Assembly (NCBI GenBank): GCA_047975265.1
Contig: JBKEDE010000010.1
Location: 1 to 64,000, forward strand
Source: UJ101 sp047975265
GTDB taxonomy: Bacteria > Bacteroidota > Bacteroidia > Flavobacteriales > UJ101
Direction of reading: 5' to 3'
DNA: 64,000 bases
The position numbers were made by a program, and so were the translations under genes. Positions 1 to 8,377 of the stretch are shown here, piece by piece. The notes beneath the pieces are model-generated. The model saw only the letters and a program-made list of their open reading frames with translations, searched no databases and was not told where the DNA came from. Positions within the stretch are counted from its first letter, which is position 1; every line of letters starts with the position of its first letter.

Positions 1-1
1 A

Positions 2-235
2 AACCAAGTACAATTTGAGCATTTTTCTAAAATAAAATCCAAAATCAGAAAAAGAATAGAAACTAATTTTTCGCAATTACACGGACAATTTTCTTGGATG
101 ATAAACCACGCAAAATCGTTCAAAGGATTAGCCATAAGATTACTGTCTAAAATTACTGCTTTTACAATGATTCAGTATCTCAATGTTTTTGTATTCAATA
201 GACCAATGAATAAAATTAAAGTGAACTTATCCTAA
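2..235 (+). mobile_element. IS982-family transposase, C-terminal part (cut by window edge)
   Basis: An open frame runs from the first bases of the window to a TAA stop and gives 77 residues without a start codon. The text resembles the C-terminal end of IS982-family DDE transposases: a basic stretch (KIRKRIETNFSQL), then FKGLAIRLLSKITAFTMIQY and a closing NRPMNKIKVNLS. The 5' part lies outside the window, so intactness cannot be judged. The element's right inverted repeat should lie between the stop and the pgk stop codon at 267, but it cannot be defined without the left end. The family call rests on remembered family patterns. Confidence 0.72.
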
Positions 236-265
236 ATGCACAACAGGTTTTACTTATATAATCTT

Positions 266-281
266 GCTATTTTAAAATAGC
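266..281. terminator. 16-bp perfect palindrome at the 3' end of pgk
   Basis: The palindrome GCTATTTTAAAATAGC overlaps the last codons and stop of pgk and could form a short hairpin. It may end the leftward pgk transcript or the rightward transposase transcript. A T-run after it is weak, so this is tentative. Confidence 0.3.
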
Positions 282-1457
282 GACAACACCCGGTAATTCT
301 TTTCCTTCTAAGGATTCTAACATAGCTCCACCACCGGTAGATACATACGATACTTTATCAGTATAACCAAACTGTTTTACTGCAGCAACCGAATCACCTC
401 CGCCAACCAATGAAAAAGCACCATTTTCAGTGGCTTTGGATATAGCATTACCTACGGCTTTAGTTCCAACAGCAAAATTTTCCATTTCAAAAACACCTAA
501 AGGACCATTCCACAATATGGTTTTTGAATTAAAAATAACTTCAGAAAATTTAGCAATGGTTTTCGGTCCTATATCTAATCCTTGCCATCCTTCCGGTATT
601 TCATCAGATGAAACAATTTGGCGTTTTGCATCATTGGAAAAAGCATCAGCGGCAATTGTATCTTCTCCTATAAATACTTCAACTTGATTGGCTTTAGCCT
701 TTTCTAAAATAGCCAAGGCTAATTGTAATTTATCATCTTCACAAATAGAATTTCCTATTTTTCCTCCTAATGCTTTGACAAAGGTATAAGTCATTCCTCC
801 TCCTATAATCAAATTATCAATTGCCGGTAAAATATTTTCAATAATGGTAATTTTGGAGGATACTTTTGAACCTCCTAAAATAGCCGTAACAGGTTTTTCA
901 CCGTTTTTTAAAACCTTATCAACCGCTTCGATTTCTTTAGCCAGTAAATAACCAAAGCATTTATTTTCTCCAAAAAAATCAGCTATAATTGCTGTCGAAG
1001 CATGAGCTCTGTGTGCTGTTCCAAATGCATCATTTACATAAATATCACCTAATTTTGATAATTTTTCGGCGAAAGCTCTATCTCCAGCTTCCTCTTCTTT
1101 GTGAAAACGCAAATTCTCCAAAAGAAGAATTTTTCCATCTTCTAATTTATCAACCGCTTCTTCAACTTCTTGCCCAATACAATCTGGTACAAATTTTACC
1201 TGCATATTTAAAATCTCGGTCAAATGGCTTACAATGTGTTTTAAGGAAAAATTATCGGACACAGTTCCTTGAGGTCTTCCTAAATGTGACATCAATATGC
1301 ATGATCCTCCATCTTCTAAAACTTTTATGATGGTTGGTTTGGCAGCCTGTATTCTTGTATCATCGGTTATTTCTTTATTTTCGTTTAAAGGAACGTTAAA
1401 ATCTACTCGAATTAAAGCTTTTTTATCTTTGAAATCAAAATCGTTAATTGTTTTCAT
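267..1457 (-). CDS. pgk: Phosphoglycerate kinase
   Basis: The enzyme transfers the acyl phosphate of 1,3-bisphosphoglycerate to ADP in glycolysis, in the cytoplasm. The protein is 396 residues, the usual length for bacterial Pgk. Visible signatures are the N-terminal substrate loop RVDFNVPL, the MSHLGRP motif, GGSKVSSK and GGGMTYTF around the hinge, NGPLGVFE, and the C-terminal nucleotide-binding GGGDSVAAV and STGGGAML. The ATG start at 1457 directly precedes the conserved KTINDFDF opening. The gene stands alone on the minus strand with a -7-like box about 30 bases upstream (1489-1496) and faces the IS982 fragment tail to tail. Confidence 0.97.
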   Translation of the reverse strand: MKTINDFDFKDKKALIRVDFNVPLNENKEITDDTRIQAAKPTIIKVLEDGGSCILMSHLGRPQGTVSDNFSLKHIVSHLTEILNMQVKFVPDCIGQEVEEAVDKLEDGKILLLENLRFHKEEEAGDRAFAEKLSKLGDIYVNDAFGTAHRAHASTAIIADFFGENKCFGYLLAKEIEAVDKVLKNGEKPVTAILGGSKVSSKITIIENILPAIDNLIIGGGMTYTFVKALGGKIGNSICEDDKLQLALAILEKAKANQVEVFIGEDTIAADAFSNDAKRQIVSSDEIPEGWQGLDIGPKTIAKFSEVIFNSKTILWNGPLGVFEMENFAVGTKAVGNAISKATENGAFSLVGGGDSVAAVKQFGYTDKVSYVSTGGGAMLESLEGKELPGVVAILK

Positions 1458-1488
1458 TTACATGTAAAATTTAAAACTTGTTGAAACA

Positions 1489-1496
1489 CAAATTTA
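1489..1496 (-). promoter_or_regulatory. pgk promoter, -7 box TAAATTTG
   Basis: On the minus strand TAAATTTG matches the Bacteroidetes -7 consensus TAnnTTTG, 31 bases upstream of the pgk ATG. No matching -33 TTTG is seen at the expected distance. Confidence 0.45.
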
Positions 1497-2032
1497 GGTT
1501 TTTAAATTGAATTAAAATACAGGTTTCTAAAATGATTTTTCAACGTATATTACATGATATAATCATTTATATTATTTTTAAAAATTTTAAATAAAATATG
1601 TCTATTATTTATGTGTTGTTGATAAGTGAATAACTTTTGTTTTAATTATTTTTTAATATTTATTTTAACATTTTTATTAAAAAATAAAATTATTTATTTA
1701 TTTGATAAATAATATATTATGAAATTATTAACTAAATTTTATAAACTGTTGATTTGTAAAATTACCAAAAAATAGAATGACTAAAAAAACAAAAATATGT
1801 AGAAAAATCAGTCATTATTTTCGTATTAAAAAAAATAAAAAATTCTTGACATGAATTACTTTTTTTATAAGTAAGATTTTCTAAATATAAGTCAAGAAAA
1901 AGTTTTAAGTTTTAATTAAAAGTTAATTACTTTTTATTAACAATTTGGTAAAGTTTATTTTAAATTTATTTTAAATAACTTAGCATTTCTGAATAAAAAC
2001 AGTTGTTGAAAACTAAAAAAAAGAAAATTAAA
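1497..2032. other. Long AT-rich intergenic region with two inverted repeats
   Basis: About 540 bases without a credible ORF separate pgk and rpiB. Two inverted repeats are visible. One pairs 1769-1782 with 1810-1822 (core AATGACT / AGTCATT, one bulge). The second is nested: TCTTGAC at 1844-1850 pairs with GTCAAGA at 1891-1897 and encloses TTACTT / AAGTAA at 1856-1861 and 1869-1874. They could be RNA hairpins in an rpiB leader or protein binding sites. No known riboswitch was recognised. Confidence 0.4.
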
Positions 2033-2464
2033 ATGAAAATTTCGTTAGGATCGGATCATGCAGGTGTGAAATACAAGACCGAAATTGTAAAATTATTAAC
2101 ATTACAAAATATTGAAACAAAAGATTTTGGACCGTTTTCAACCGAGAGTGTTGATTATCCGGATTATATTCACCTTGTGGCGAGTGATGTTGAAAAAGGA
2201 AGTACTGATTTAGGAATTGTTTTGTGTGGAAGTGGAAATGGAGCTGCGATGACAGCTAATAAACATCAAGGAATTCGTTGCGGATTGGTTTGGACACCTG
2301 AGTTAGCAAAATTAACCCGTTTGCACAACGATGCTAATATGATTTCGATTCCTGCTCGCTTTATAGATTTAAAAACAGCTCTTGAAATTGTTTCCACTTT
2401 TATTTCAACTGAATTTGAAGGAGGAAGACACCAAAAAAGAGTGGATAAGATTTCTTGTGTTTAG
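2033..2464 (+). CDS. rpiB: Ribose-5-phosphate isomerase B
   Basis: The enzyme interconverts ribose 5-phosphate and ribulose 5-phosphate in the non-oxidative pentose phosphate pathway. The 143-residue product has the RpiB/LacAB-family opening KISLGSDHAG, the catalytic-cysteine motif CGSGNG (Cys near residue 65), and the WTPELAKLTRLHNDANM segment that ends in the phosphate-binding IPAR. The ATG at 2033 was chosen. An upstream in-frame TTG at 2003 would add ten mostly lysine residues not expected in the family. The gene is monocistronic, between two long intergenic regions. Confidence 0.95.
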   Translation: MKISLGSDHAGVKYKTEIVKLLTLQNIETKDFGPFSTESVDYPDYIHLVASDVEKGSTDLGIVLCGSGNGAAMTANKHQGIRCGLVWTPELAKLTRLHNDANMISIPARFIDLKTALEIVSTFISTEFEGGRHQKRVDKISCV

Positions 2465-2855
2465 AATGGTATTTTCAAGATTTTGAAAGTTAAATAAGGA
2501 TGTTTTTTGAAATGTATGTGGGAGACACTCTAATTATCTTTTATGGTCTTATTTAATACAATAAGACTTATAACAAACAAATATTTATATCACATTCTTT
2601 ATTTAAACATTCCTAAAATAGATGTTTAGAAGTCTTTTTTATTACAAATTCTTGGTAAACAGGGTAGTAAACATAAATTTAACCTTAAAAAATACAACGT
2701 AACAAAAATTCAGTATAAAATAAAAATATTTTAAAAACACCCCGAATTTTAAAGGGTAAAAATATTTTTAATTCAAAAAATACATAATAAAGTAAATTTT
2801 TTATAAAATTTACGTAATAAATAATTGTTTTTTTACAGGGGTAATTAAAAAGTAT
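2465..2855. other. Intergenic region upstream of glnN with hairpins
   Basis: No ORF is supported here. A hairpin at 2546-2567 (GTCTTAT / ATAAGAC) could be a weak rpiB terminator. A 9-base inverted repeat with a 4-base loop (GTAAATTTT / AAAATTTAC, 2792-2813) lies about 40 bases upstream of the glnN -7 box, where an operator would be expected. Confidence 0.4.
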
Positions 2856-2863
2856 TATATTTG
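2856..2863 (+). promoter_or_regulatory. glnN promoter, -7 box TATATTTG
   Basis: TATATTTG is a perfect TAnnTTTG match 33 bases upstream of the chosen glnN ATG. Its last three bases are the TTG that would otherwise look like an upstream start codon. No clean -33 TTTG is seen at 19 bases. Confidence 0.6.
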
Positions 2864-2896
2864 AGTTTTAAAAGTGTAATTAAAACAATAACCTCT

Positions 2897-5086
2897 ATGT
2901 CCACATTAAGATTTAAAGCATTAGCTGATGTACATAACAGAAAACCTGTTGATGTTAAAATTTCCGAAAAATTATCTTCTGTATTCTCTGAAAACGCATT
3001 TTCAGAATCCGTAATGAAAGAATATTTAACTAAAGATGCCTACAAAGCCGTTTTAGGAGCAATTAATAAAGGAACCAAAATCGAACGAACTTTAGCTGAC
3101 CAAGTGGCAGCGGCCATGAAAGATTGGGCATTGTTAAAAGGAGCAACTCATTATACACACTGGTTTCAGCCATTAACAGGTGCTACAGCAGAAAAACACG
3201 ATGCTTTTTTTCAACCAATAGGAGAAGGTCGTGCAATGGAACGTTTTAATGGATCAATGTTAGTACAACAAGAACCTGATGCTTCCTCTTTTCCAAATGG
3301 TGGAATCCGAAATACTTTTGAAGCAAGAGGATATACCGCATGGGATCCTTCATCACCCGCTTTTGTGATTGATACCACGCTTTGTATTCCATCTGTGTTT
3401 ATTTCTTATACAGGAGAAACTTTAGATAATAAAATCCCTTTACTGAGAGCTCTTAATGCAATAGATGATGCTGCTACAGACGTAGCTCAGTACTTTGACA
3501 AACAAGTTCGAAAAGTAACTGCAACTTTAGGCTGGGAGCAAGAATATTTTTTAGTTGATGAGGCACTGTATAATGCTCGTCCTGATTTACAATTAACAGG
3601 AAGAACTTTGTTAGGTCATGCTCCGGCAAAAGGACAACAGTTGGATGATCATTACTTTGGTTCAATACCTGACCGTATAATTTCGTTTATGAAAGATTTA
3701 GAAATAGAATCACTTCGTTTAGGAATTCCTGTTACAACACGTCATAATGAAGTAGCTCCTGGACAATTTGAATTAGCTCCTGTATTTGATGAAGCCAACC
3801 GTGCTGTAGATCAGAATTCTTTGTTAATGGATATTATGCAAAAGATTGCACGTCGTCATAATTTACGTGTTTTATTACATGAAAAACCCTTTGCAGGAGT
3901 AAATGGATCAGGAAAGCATAACAATTGGTCACTAAGCACTAACACAGGAAATAATTTACTGGCTCCGGGAAAAACACCTAAGAAAAACTTAGAGTTTTTA
4001 ACTTTCTTTGTCAATGCTATTGCTGCTGTACATAAATATGCTGATTTGTTAAGAGCAGCTATTGCTTCGGTAAGTAATGATCATCGTTTAGGAGCAAATG
4101 AAGCTCCTCCGGCAATTATTTCTGTATTTATCGGTTCTCAATTGACTTCTGTTTTAAACGATTTAGAGAAAGTAACCAAAGGAAAGTTATCTCCAGATGA
4201 AAAAACAGATTTAAAATTAAATGTCGTAGGTAAAATCCCTGAAATTCTATTGGATAATACAGACCGAAATCGAACATCACCATTTGCTTTTACAGGGAAT
4301 AAATTTGAATTTAGAGCTGTAGGATCTACAGCCAATTGTGCAGAGCCTATGACTGTCTTAAATACGATTGTAGCAAAACAACTAAAAGAGTTTAAAAAAG
4401 AAGTAGATAAGTTAGTAGAAGATGGTATGAAAAAAGATGATGCTATTTTTAATGTATTGCGTGAATTGATTAAAAAATCACGCTCCATCTTATTTGAAGG
4501 AGATGGATACAGCAAAGAATGGGAAGAAGAAGCTACTAAAAAACGTAAGTTTTCAAACAATAAAACAACACCGGAGGCTTTAAAAGCTGAATTAACTAAA
4601 GAAGCCATTGCTTTATATGAAGAAATGAATATTTTTTCTGAACGAGAAATACATGCCCGCAATGAAATTAAATTAGAAAAATACGCCTCTTTAATTGGAA
4701 TAGAAGCTCAAGTTTTAAGCGATATTTCACGAAATCATATCATTCCAACGGCTGTTCGTTATCAAAATACATTAATAAAAAATGTGAAGGGATTAAAAGA
4801 AGTCTTTAGTGAAAAAGAATTTAAAAAGCATGCTAAAGAGCAATTGGATTTAATAGCGAATATTTCAGAAAATATTTCAGGAATTAAATCAAGTGTAGAT
4901 ACGCTTTTAAAAGCAAAAGAGAAAGCAGCAAGTATTCTCGATGCCCAAAAACAAGCAGAAGCTTTTTGTTTTGATGTAAAACCTTTATTTGATAAAGTAA
5001 GAAAATATTCAGATACATTGGAAATGATGGTTGATGATGAACTTTGGCCATTACCAAAATATAGAGAATTATTATTTTCCAGATAA
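2897..5086 (+). CDS. glnN: Type III glutamine synthetase
   Basis: The enzyme makes glutamine from glutamate, ammonia and ATP, the entry point for nitrogen assimilation. The product is 729 residues, the size of the large GSIII class common in Bacteroidetes (GSI is about 470). Visible motifs include the N-terminal ALADVHNRKPV, THYTHWFQPLTG, the central WEQEYFLVD, EVAPGQFELAP and GSGKHNNWSLS of the active site, and the RNRTSPFAF segment. The start at 2897 was chosen because STLRFKAL is the usual GSIII opening and a -7 promoter box covers the alternative TTG at 2861. The gene stands alone. A 9-N4-9 inverted repeat upstream may be a regulatory site. Confidence 0.96.
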   Translation: MSTLRFKALADVHNRKPVDVKISEKLSSVFSENAFSESVMKEYLTKDAYKAVLGAINKGTKIERTLADQVAAAMKDWALLKGATHYTHWFQPLTGATAEKHDAFFQPIGEGRAMERFNGSMLVQQEPDASSFPNGGIRNTFEARGYTAWDPSSPAFVIDTTLCIPSVFISYTGETLDNKIPLLRALNAIDDAATDVAQYFDKQVRKVTATLGWEQEYFLVDEALYNARPDLQLTGRTLLGHAPAKGQQLDDHYFGSIPDRIISFMKDLEIESLRLGIPVTTRHNEVAPGQFELAPVFDEANRAVDQNSLLMDIMQKIARRHNLRVLLHEKPFAGVNGSGKHNNWSLSTNTGNNLLAPGKTPKKNLEFLTFFVNAIAAVHKYADLLRAAIASVSNDHRLGANEAPPAIISVFIGSQLTSVLNDLEKVTKGKLSPDEKTDLKLNVVGKIPEILLDNTDRNRTSPFAFTGNKFEFRAVGSTANCAEPMTVLNTIVAKQLKEFKKEVDKLVEDGMKKDDAIFNVLRELIKKSRSILFEGDGYSKEWEEEATKKRKFSNNKTTPEALKAELTKEAIALYEEMNIFSEREIHARNEIKLEKYASLIGIEAQVLSDISRNHIIPTAVRYQNTLIKNVKGLKEVFSEKEFKKHAKEQLDLIANISENISGIKSSVDTLLKAKEKAASILDAQKQAEAFCFDVKPLFDKVRKYSDTLEMMVDDELWPLPKYRELLFSR

Positions 5087-5094
5087 AATACTAA

Positions 5095-5178
5095 AAAACG
5101 ATTTAGAAAAAGCCTTAGCTAAAGTTTAATTAAATTCCGTATTATCTATAACAGATACAGCTTTTTCTAAATCGTTTT
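5095..5178. repeat. 19-bp perfect inverted repeat between convergent genes
   Basis: Arms 5095-5113 and 5160-5178 are exact reverse complements with 46 bases between them. The left arm lies just after the glnN stop; the right arm lies inside the 3' end of the DUF2007 gene. The stem could end both converging transcripts, but it may also be an inverted copy of coding sequence (see findings). Confidence 0.75.
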
Positions 5179-5341
5179 CATTTATCATAAGTTTGTGTTG
5201 TTCCAACATAGAAACGCCGATAGTGGCTGTTACATTCTCATTTCGGACATAACATATTATACCGTTTTCTTCCAGTTTATGTTTTATTAAATATATTTCA
5301 TGTAAAAATTGGGATTGGTAAACGGGAACTAAATTGCTCAT
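5126..5341 (-). CDS. DUF2007-type putative signal-transducing protein
   Basis: A 71-residue soluble protein with the DUF2007 pattern: an N-terminal beta strand (VPVYQSQF), a helix (HEIYLIKHKLEENGI), a second strand, then a PII-like closing segment HKLMINENDLEKAVSVI. Members resemble small ferredoxin-fold signalling domains, but no biochemical role is established. It lies 8 bases downstream of the LolD-type ATPase gene on the same strand, so the two are probably co-transcribed. Its 3' end carries one arm of a long inverted repeat shared with the region just after glnN. Confidence 0.75.
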   Translation of the reverse strand: MSNLVPVYQSQFLHEIYLIKHKLEENGIICYVRNENVTATIGVSMLEQHKLMINENDLEKAVSVIDNTEFN

Positions 5342-5349
5342 ATCAGTTT

Positions 5350-6012
5350 TTATTTTACTATAACTCCATCTTTCATAACGAGTTTTCGATCAGTTAGATC
5401 AGCTAATTTTTCATTATGCGTAACAATGACAAAGGTTTGTTTAAATTGCTCTCTCAAATCAAAAAACAATTGGTGTAAATCATCGGCATTTTTTGAATCC
5501 AAATTTCCCGAAGGCTCATCAGCCAGAACTACTTTGGGTTTATTAATTAAAGCTCTGGCAATGGCAATGCGTTGTTGTTCTCCTCCTGAAAGCTCTGTGG
5601 GTTTATGCGTTTTTCGATGCAATACACCCAAATAATCCAACAATTCCAACGCCTCTTTTTCTAATTGTTTTTTACTTTTTCCAGCAATCATGCCCGGTAA
5701 ACACACGTTTTCCAAGGCGTTAAATTCAGGTAATAATTGATGAAATTGAAAAATAAATCCAATATTTTCATTTCTAAACTTAGCTAATTTTTTTTCCGAC
5801 AGATTGGTTACTTCCACTTGGTCAATTAAAATGGATTCTTGAAATTTTTTTGAAGGACGATCCAAAGTTCCTAAAATTTGTAAAAGAGTGGTTTTTCCTG
5901 CTCCTGAACTTCCTACAATAGAAACAATTTCACTTTTTTGAATAGTTAAGTTTACGCCTTTTAAAACATGCAAATCATCAAAATGTTTGTGAATATTTTT
6001 AGCTAAAATCAT
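5350..6012 (-). CDS. lolD: ABC transporter ATP-binding protein, LolD/FtsE-like
   Basis: A 220-residue ATPase of the MacB/LolD/FtsE class. Visible motifs are Walker A GSSGAGKTT (about residues 34-42), the Q-loop FQFHQLLPEF, the signature LSGGEQQR, Walker B VVLADEPSGNLD and the switch His in VIVTHN. In lipoprotein export LolD powers release of lipoproteins from the inner membrane together with LolC/LolE. No permease gene is adjacent, so the partner is inferred, and assignment to LolD rather than FtsE or MacB is uncertain. It is followed closely by the DUF2007 gene. Confidence 0.78.
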   Translation of the reverse strand: MILAKNIHKHFDDLHVLKGVNLTIQKSEIVSIVGSSGAGKTTLLQILGTLDRPSKKFQESILIDQVEVTNLSEKKLAKFRNENIGFIFQFHQLLPEFNALENVCLPGMIAGKSKKQLEKEALELLDYLGVLHRKTHKPTELSGGEQQRIAIARALINKPKVVLADEPSGNLDSKNADDLHQLFFDLREQFKQTFVIVTHNEKLADLTDRKLVMKDGVIVK

Positions 6013-6208
6013 GCGATTATCTTCTATAAAAACGCAAGATACTTAAATTAATCATTAGTAATTAATAATATATCATAATATACTGAAAATCAAATTATTA
6101 TATTTTATTCAATAAAAATCCTAACCACTAATTTCTAATTCCTGATTTTTTTATTGTACCTTCATCCCCCAAAATTGTATATACAAAAAAAGAAAACTTA
6201 GATAAAAC

Positions 6209-7399
6209 ATGAATTTACACGAATATCAAGGTAAAGAAATTCTTAATTCATTTGGAGTAAGAATACAGAGAGGAATTGTTGCAAATACTCCTGAAGAAGC
6301 TGTTGAGGCAGCTAAAAAATTATCAAACGAAACAGGAACTTCTTGGTGGGTAATTAAAGCACAAGTTCACGCAGGTGGTCGTGGAAAAGGAGGAGGTGTA
6401 AAATTAGCTAAATCGTTAGATGAAGTTAAAACACTTTCTAATAAAATTTTAGGAATGTATTTAGTTACACCACAAACCTCTGCACAGGGTAAGTTGGTTA
6501 ATCAAGTTTTAATTGCTGAAGATGTTTATTATCCGGGAGAATCTGAAACAGACGAATACTATATGTCTATTTTATTAAATCGCTCAACGGGGAGAAACAT
6601 GATCATGTATTCAACCGAAGGAGGAATGGATATTGAAACGGTAGCAGAAGAAACGCCTCATTTAATATTTACGGAAGATATTGATCCTAAAGTAGGCATA
6701 ATGCCTTTTCAAGCCCGAAAAATAGCTTTTAACTTAGGACTGAGTGGTACTGCTTTTAAAGAAATGACAAAATTTGTTACGGCTCTGTACACGGCTTATG
6801 TTAAATCCGATTCTTCTCTATTTGAAATTAATCCGGTATTAAAAACTTCCGATAATCTAATAATGGCTGTAGATGCCAAAGTTTCATTAGATGATAATTC
6901 ATTATTCCGTCATAAAGATTATGTTGCTTTAAGAGATATTCGTGAAGAAGATCCAACCGAAGTTGAAGCAGGAGAAGCGGGTTTAAACTTTGTAAAATTA
7001 GATGGAAATGTAGGTTGTATGGTAAACGGAGCAGGCTTAGCCATGTCCACTATGGATATTATTAAATTATCCGGTGGAAATCCGGCTAACTTTTTAGATG
7101 TTGGAGGAACAGCTGATGCAGAACGTGTTGAAAAGGCTTTTCGTATTATTTTGCAAGATGAAAATGTAAAAGCTATTTTGGTTAATATATTTGGAGGAAT
7201 TGTACGTTGTGACCGTGTCGCACAAGGTGTTATTGATGCGTATAAAAATATGGGAGATACTATTAAAGTTCCTATTATCGTACGTTTACAAGGAACCAAT
7301 GCCAAAATTGCTAAAAAAATGATTGACGAAAGTGGTTTGAAAGTACTTTCTGCTATTACTTTACAAGAAGCTGCGGATCGCGTAAAAGAAGTTGTTTAA
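6209..7399 (+). CDS. sucC: Succinyl-CoA synthetase, beta subunit
   Basis: This is the ATP-grasp subunit of succinyl-CoA ligase in the TCA cycle, making ATP or GTP from succinyl-CoA. The 396-residue protein starts with the typical MNLHEYQGKEIL, has the ATP-grasp glycine-rich QVHAGGRGKGGGVK (about residues 52-65), and ends with the CoA-ligase half containing FLDVGGTA and VNIFGGIVRCD. The alpha subunit gene sucD is not next to it, unlike in many Proteobacteria. A strong hairpin follows at 7488-7520, so sucC is probably monocistronic. Confidence 0.96.
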   Translation: MNLHEYQGKEILNSFGVRIQRGIVANTPEEAVEAAKKLSNETGTSWWVIKAQVHAGGRGKGGGVKLAKSLDEVKTLSNKILGMYLVTPQTSAQGKLVNQVLIAEDVYYPGESETDEYYMSILLNRSTGRNMIMYSTEGGMDIETVAEETPHLIFTEDIDPKVGIMPFQARKIAFNLGLSGTAFKEMTKFVTALYTAYVKSDSSLFEINPVLKTSDNLIMAVDAKVSLDDNSLFRHKDYVALRDIREEDPTEVEAGEAGLNFVKLDGNVGCMVNGAGLAMSTMDIIKLSGGNPANFLDVGGTADAERVEKAFRIILQDENVKAILVNIFGGIVRCDRVAQGVIDAYKNMGDTIKVPIIVRLQGTNAKIAKKMIDESGLKVLSAITLQEAADRVKEVV

Positions 7400-7487
7400 T
7401 TTTTAGGTGAAAATAAATTTCATAGGGATTTTTTTGATGTTATTAATAAAACTAATCGATAAAAAAGAAGATACCCGATAAGACTAT

Positions 7488-7524
7488 AGTTTAAGATTGA
7501 AAATTTTCTAATCTTAAACTTTTA
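7488..7524 (+). terminator. Rho-independent-type terminator after sucC
   Basis: An 11-bp perfect stem (AGTTTAAGATT / AATCTTAAACT) with an 11-base loop is followed by TTT. It lies about 90 bases past the sucC stop and before proC. Confidence 0.65.
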
Positions 7525-7551
7525 CATTTAATAAATAATACAAAAAGAATA

Positions 7552-8340
7552 ATGAAAGTTGCAATTATTGGTACGGGAAATTTGGGTTTATCAATTATCA
7601 AGGGACTGATTAATAACGACTTTGTAAAAAAAAACACAGTTATCGCAACCCGACGAAAGATTGAAAAAATTCAATTTTTAGAAGAGCATGGAGTTCAAAT
7701 CACTTCAGATAATCAGGAAGCGGTCAGAAAAGCGGATATTATTATTTTAGCTTTAAAATCCTATACATTTGAAAAAATTTTAGCAGAAATTCATCCTGTT
7801 TTAGAAGAAGACCGTCATCAAATTATCTCACTGGCGGCAGGCATTACATTGGAAGAAATTAATCAATTATTAAAACGTAAAATATCTTTGTATCGGGCTA
7901 TGCCTAATATTGCTTCTGCCACGAATGAGTCGTTAACTTTAGTTTCCGGATTTAAAGAAAATGTAAAACCAGATGATATCGTTTTTGAGTTATTTAATCA
8001 AGTTGGGATGACCGTTTCTATTAATGAAGAATTAATGGATGCAGGAACAATTCTCGGAGCTTCAGGAATAGCTTTTGTCATGCGGTTTATGCGTGCAATG
8101 GCTCAAGGAGGAATCGAAATTGGATTTGATGCTAAAACCGCTGCAGAGATTGTAAATCAGGTAACCAAAGGTGCTTCCGAATTGTTATTGAAAAGCCATA
8201 ATCATCCGGAAGCAGAGATTGATAAGGTAACCACACCGAGAGGCTGTACCATAAAAGGATTGAATGCTATGGAACACAACGGATTCAGCTCTTCTTTAAT
8301 TCAAGGAATTGTGGCTTCGTATGAAAAATTAGGAGACTAA
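7552..8340 (+). CDS. proC: Pyrroline-5-carboxylate reductase
   Basis: The enzyme reduces pyrroline-5-carboxylate to L-proline with NAD(P)H, the last step of proline synthesis. The 262-residue protein has the N-terminal dinucleotide motif IIGTGNLG (about residues 5-12), the LALKSYTFEKIL segment, SLAAGITLEEI, YRAMPN, and the C-terminal active-site region VTTPRGCTIKGL, which corresponds to the family TxPGGxT motif with Arg in place of the first Gly. Length matches the family. It starts a likely three-gene rightward unit with the phosphopantetheinyl transferase and pnuC, although the 37-base gap allows a separate start. Confidence 0.93.
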   Translation: MKVAIIGTGNLGLSIIKGLINNDFVKKNTVIATRRKIEKIQFLEEHGVQITSDNQEAVRKADIIILALKSYTFEKILAEIHPVLEEDRHQIISLAAGITLEEINQLLKRKISLYRAMPNIASATNESLTLVSGFKENVKPDDIVFELFNQVGMTVSINEELMDAGTILGASGIAFVMRFMRAMAQGGIEIGFDAKTAAEIVNQVTKGASELLLKSHNHPEAEIDKVTTPRGCTIKGLNAMEHNGFSSSLIQGIVASYEKLGD

Positions 8341-8377
8341 AGGTTTGTTTATGAATTTTAATTCATAATTTAGTCTT

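Noticed and set aside
430..687. Plus-strand ORFs inside pgk (also 989-1330)
   Set aside because: They are antisense to a strongly conserved gene and have no family resemblance.
2003..2032. TTG start for rpiB
   Set aside because: It would add a lysine-rich tail not found in RpiB; the ATG at 2033 begins the family motif.
2861..2896. TTG start for glnN
   Set aside because: The TTG is part of the -7 promoter box; the ATG at 2897 fits GSIII.
4138..4662. 174-residue minus-strand ORF inside glnN
   Set aside because: It is fully inside a well-supported gene and has shadow composition with no recognisable motif.
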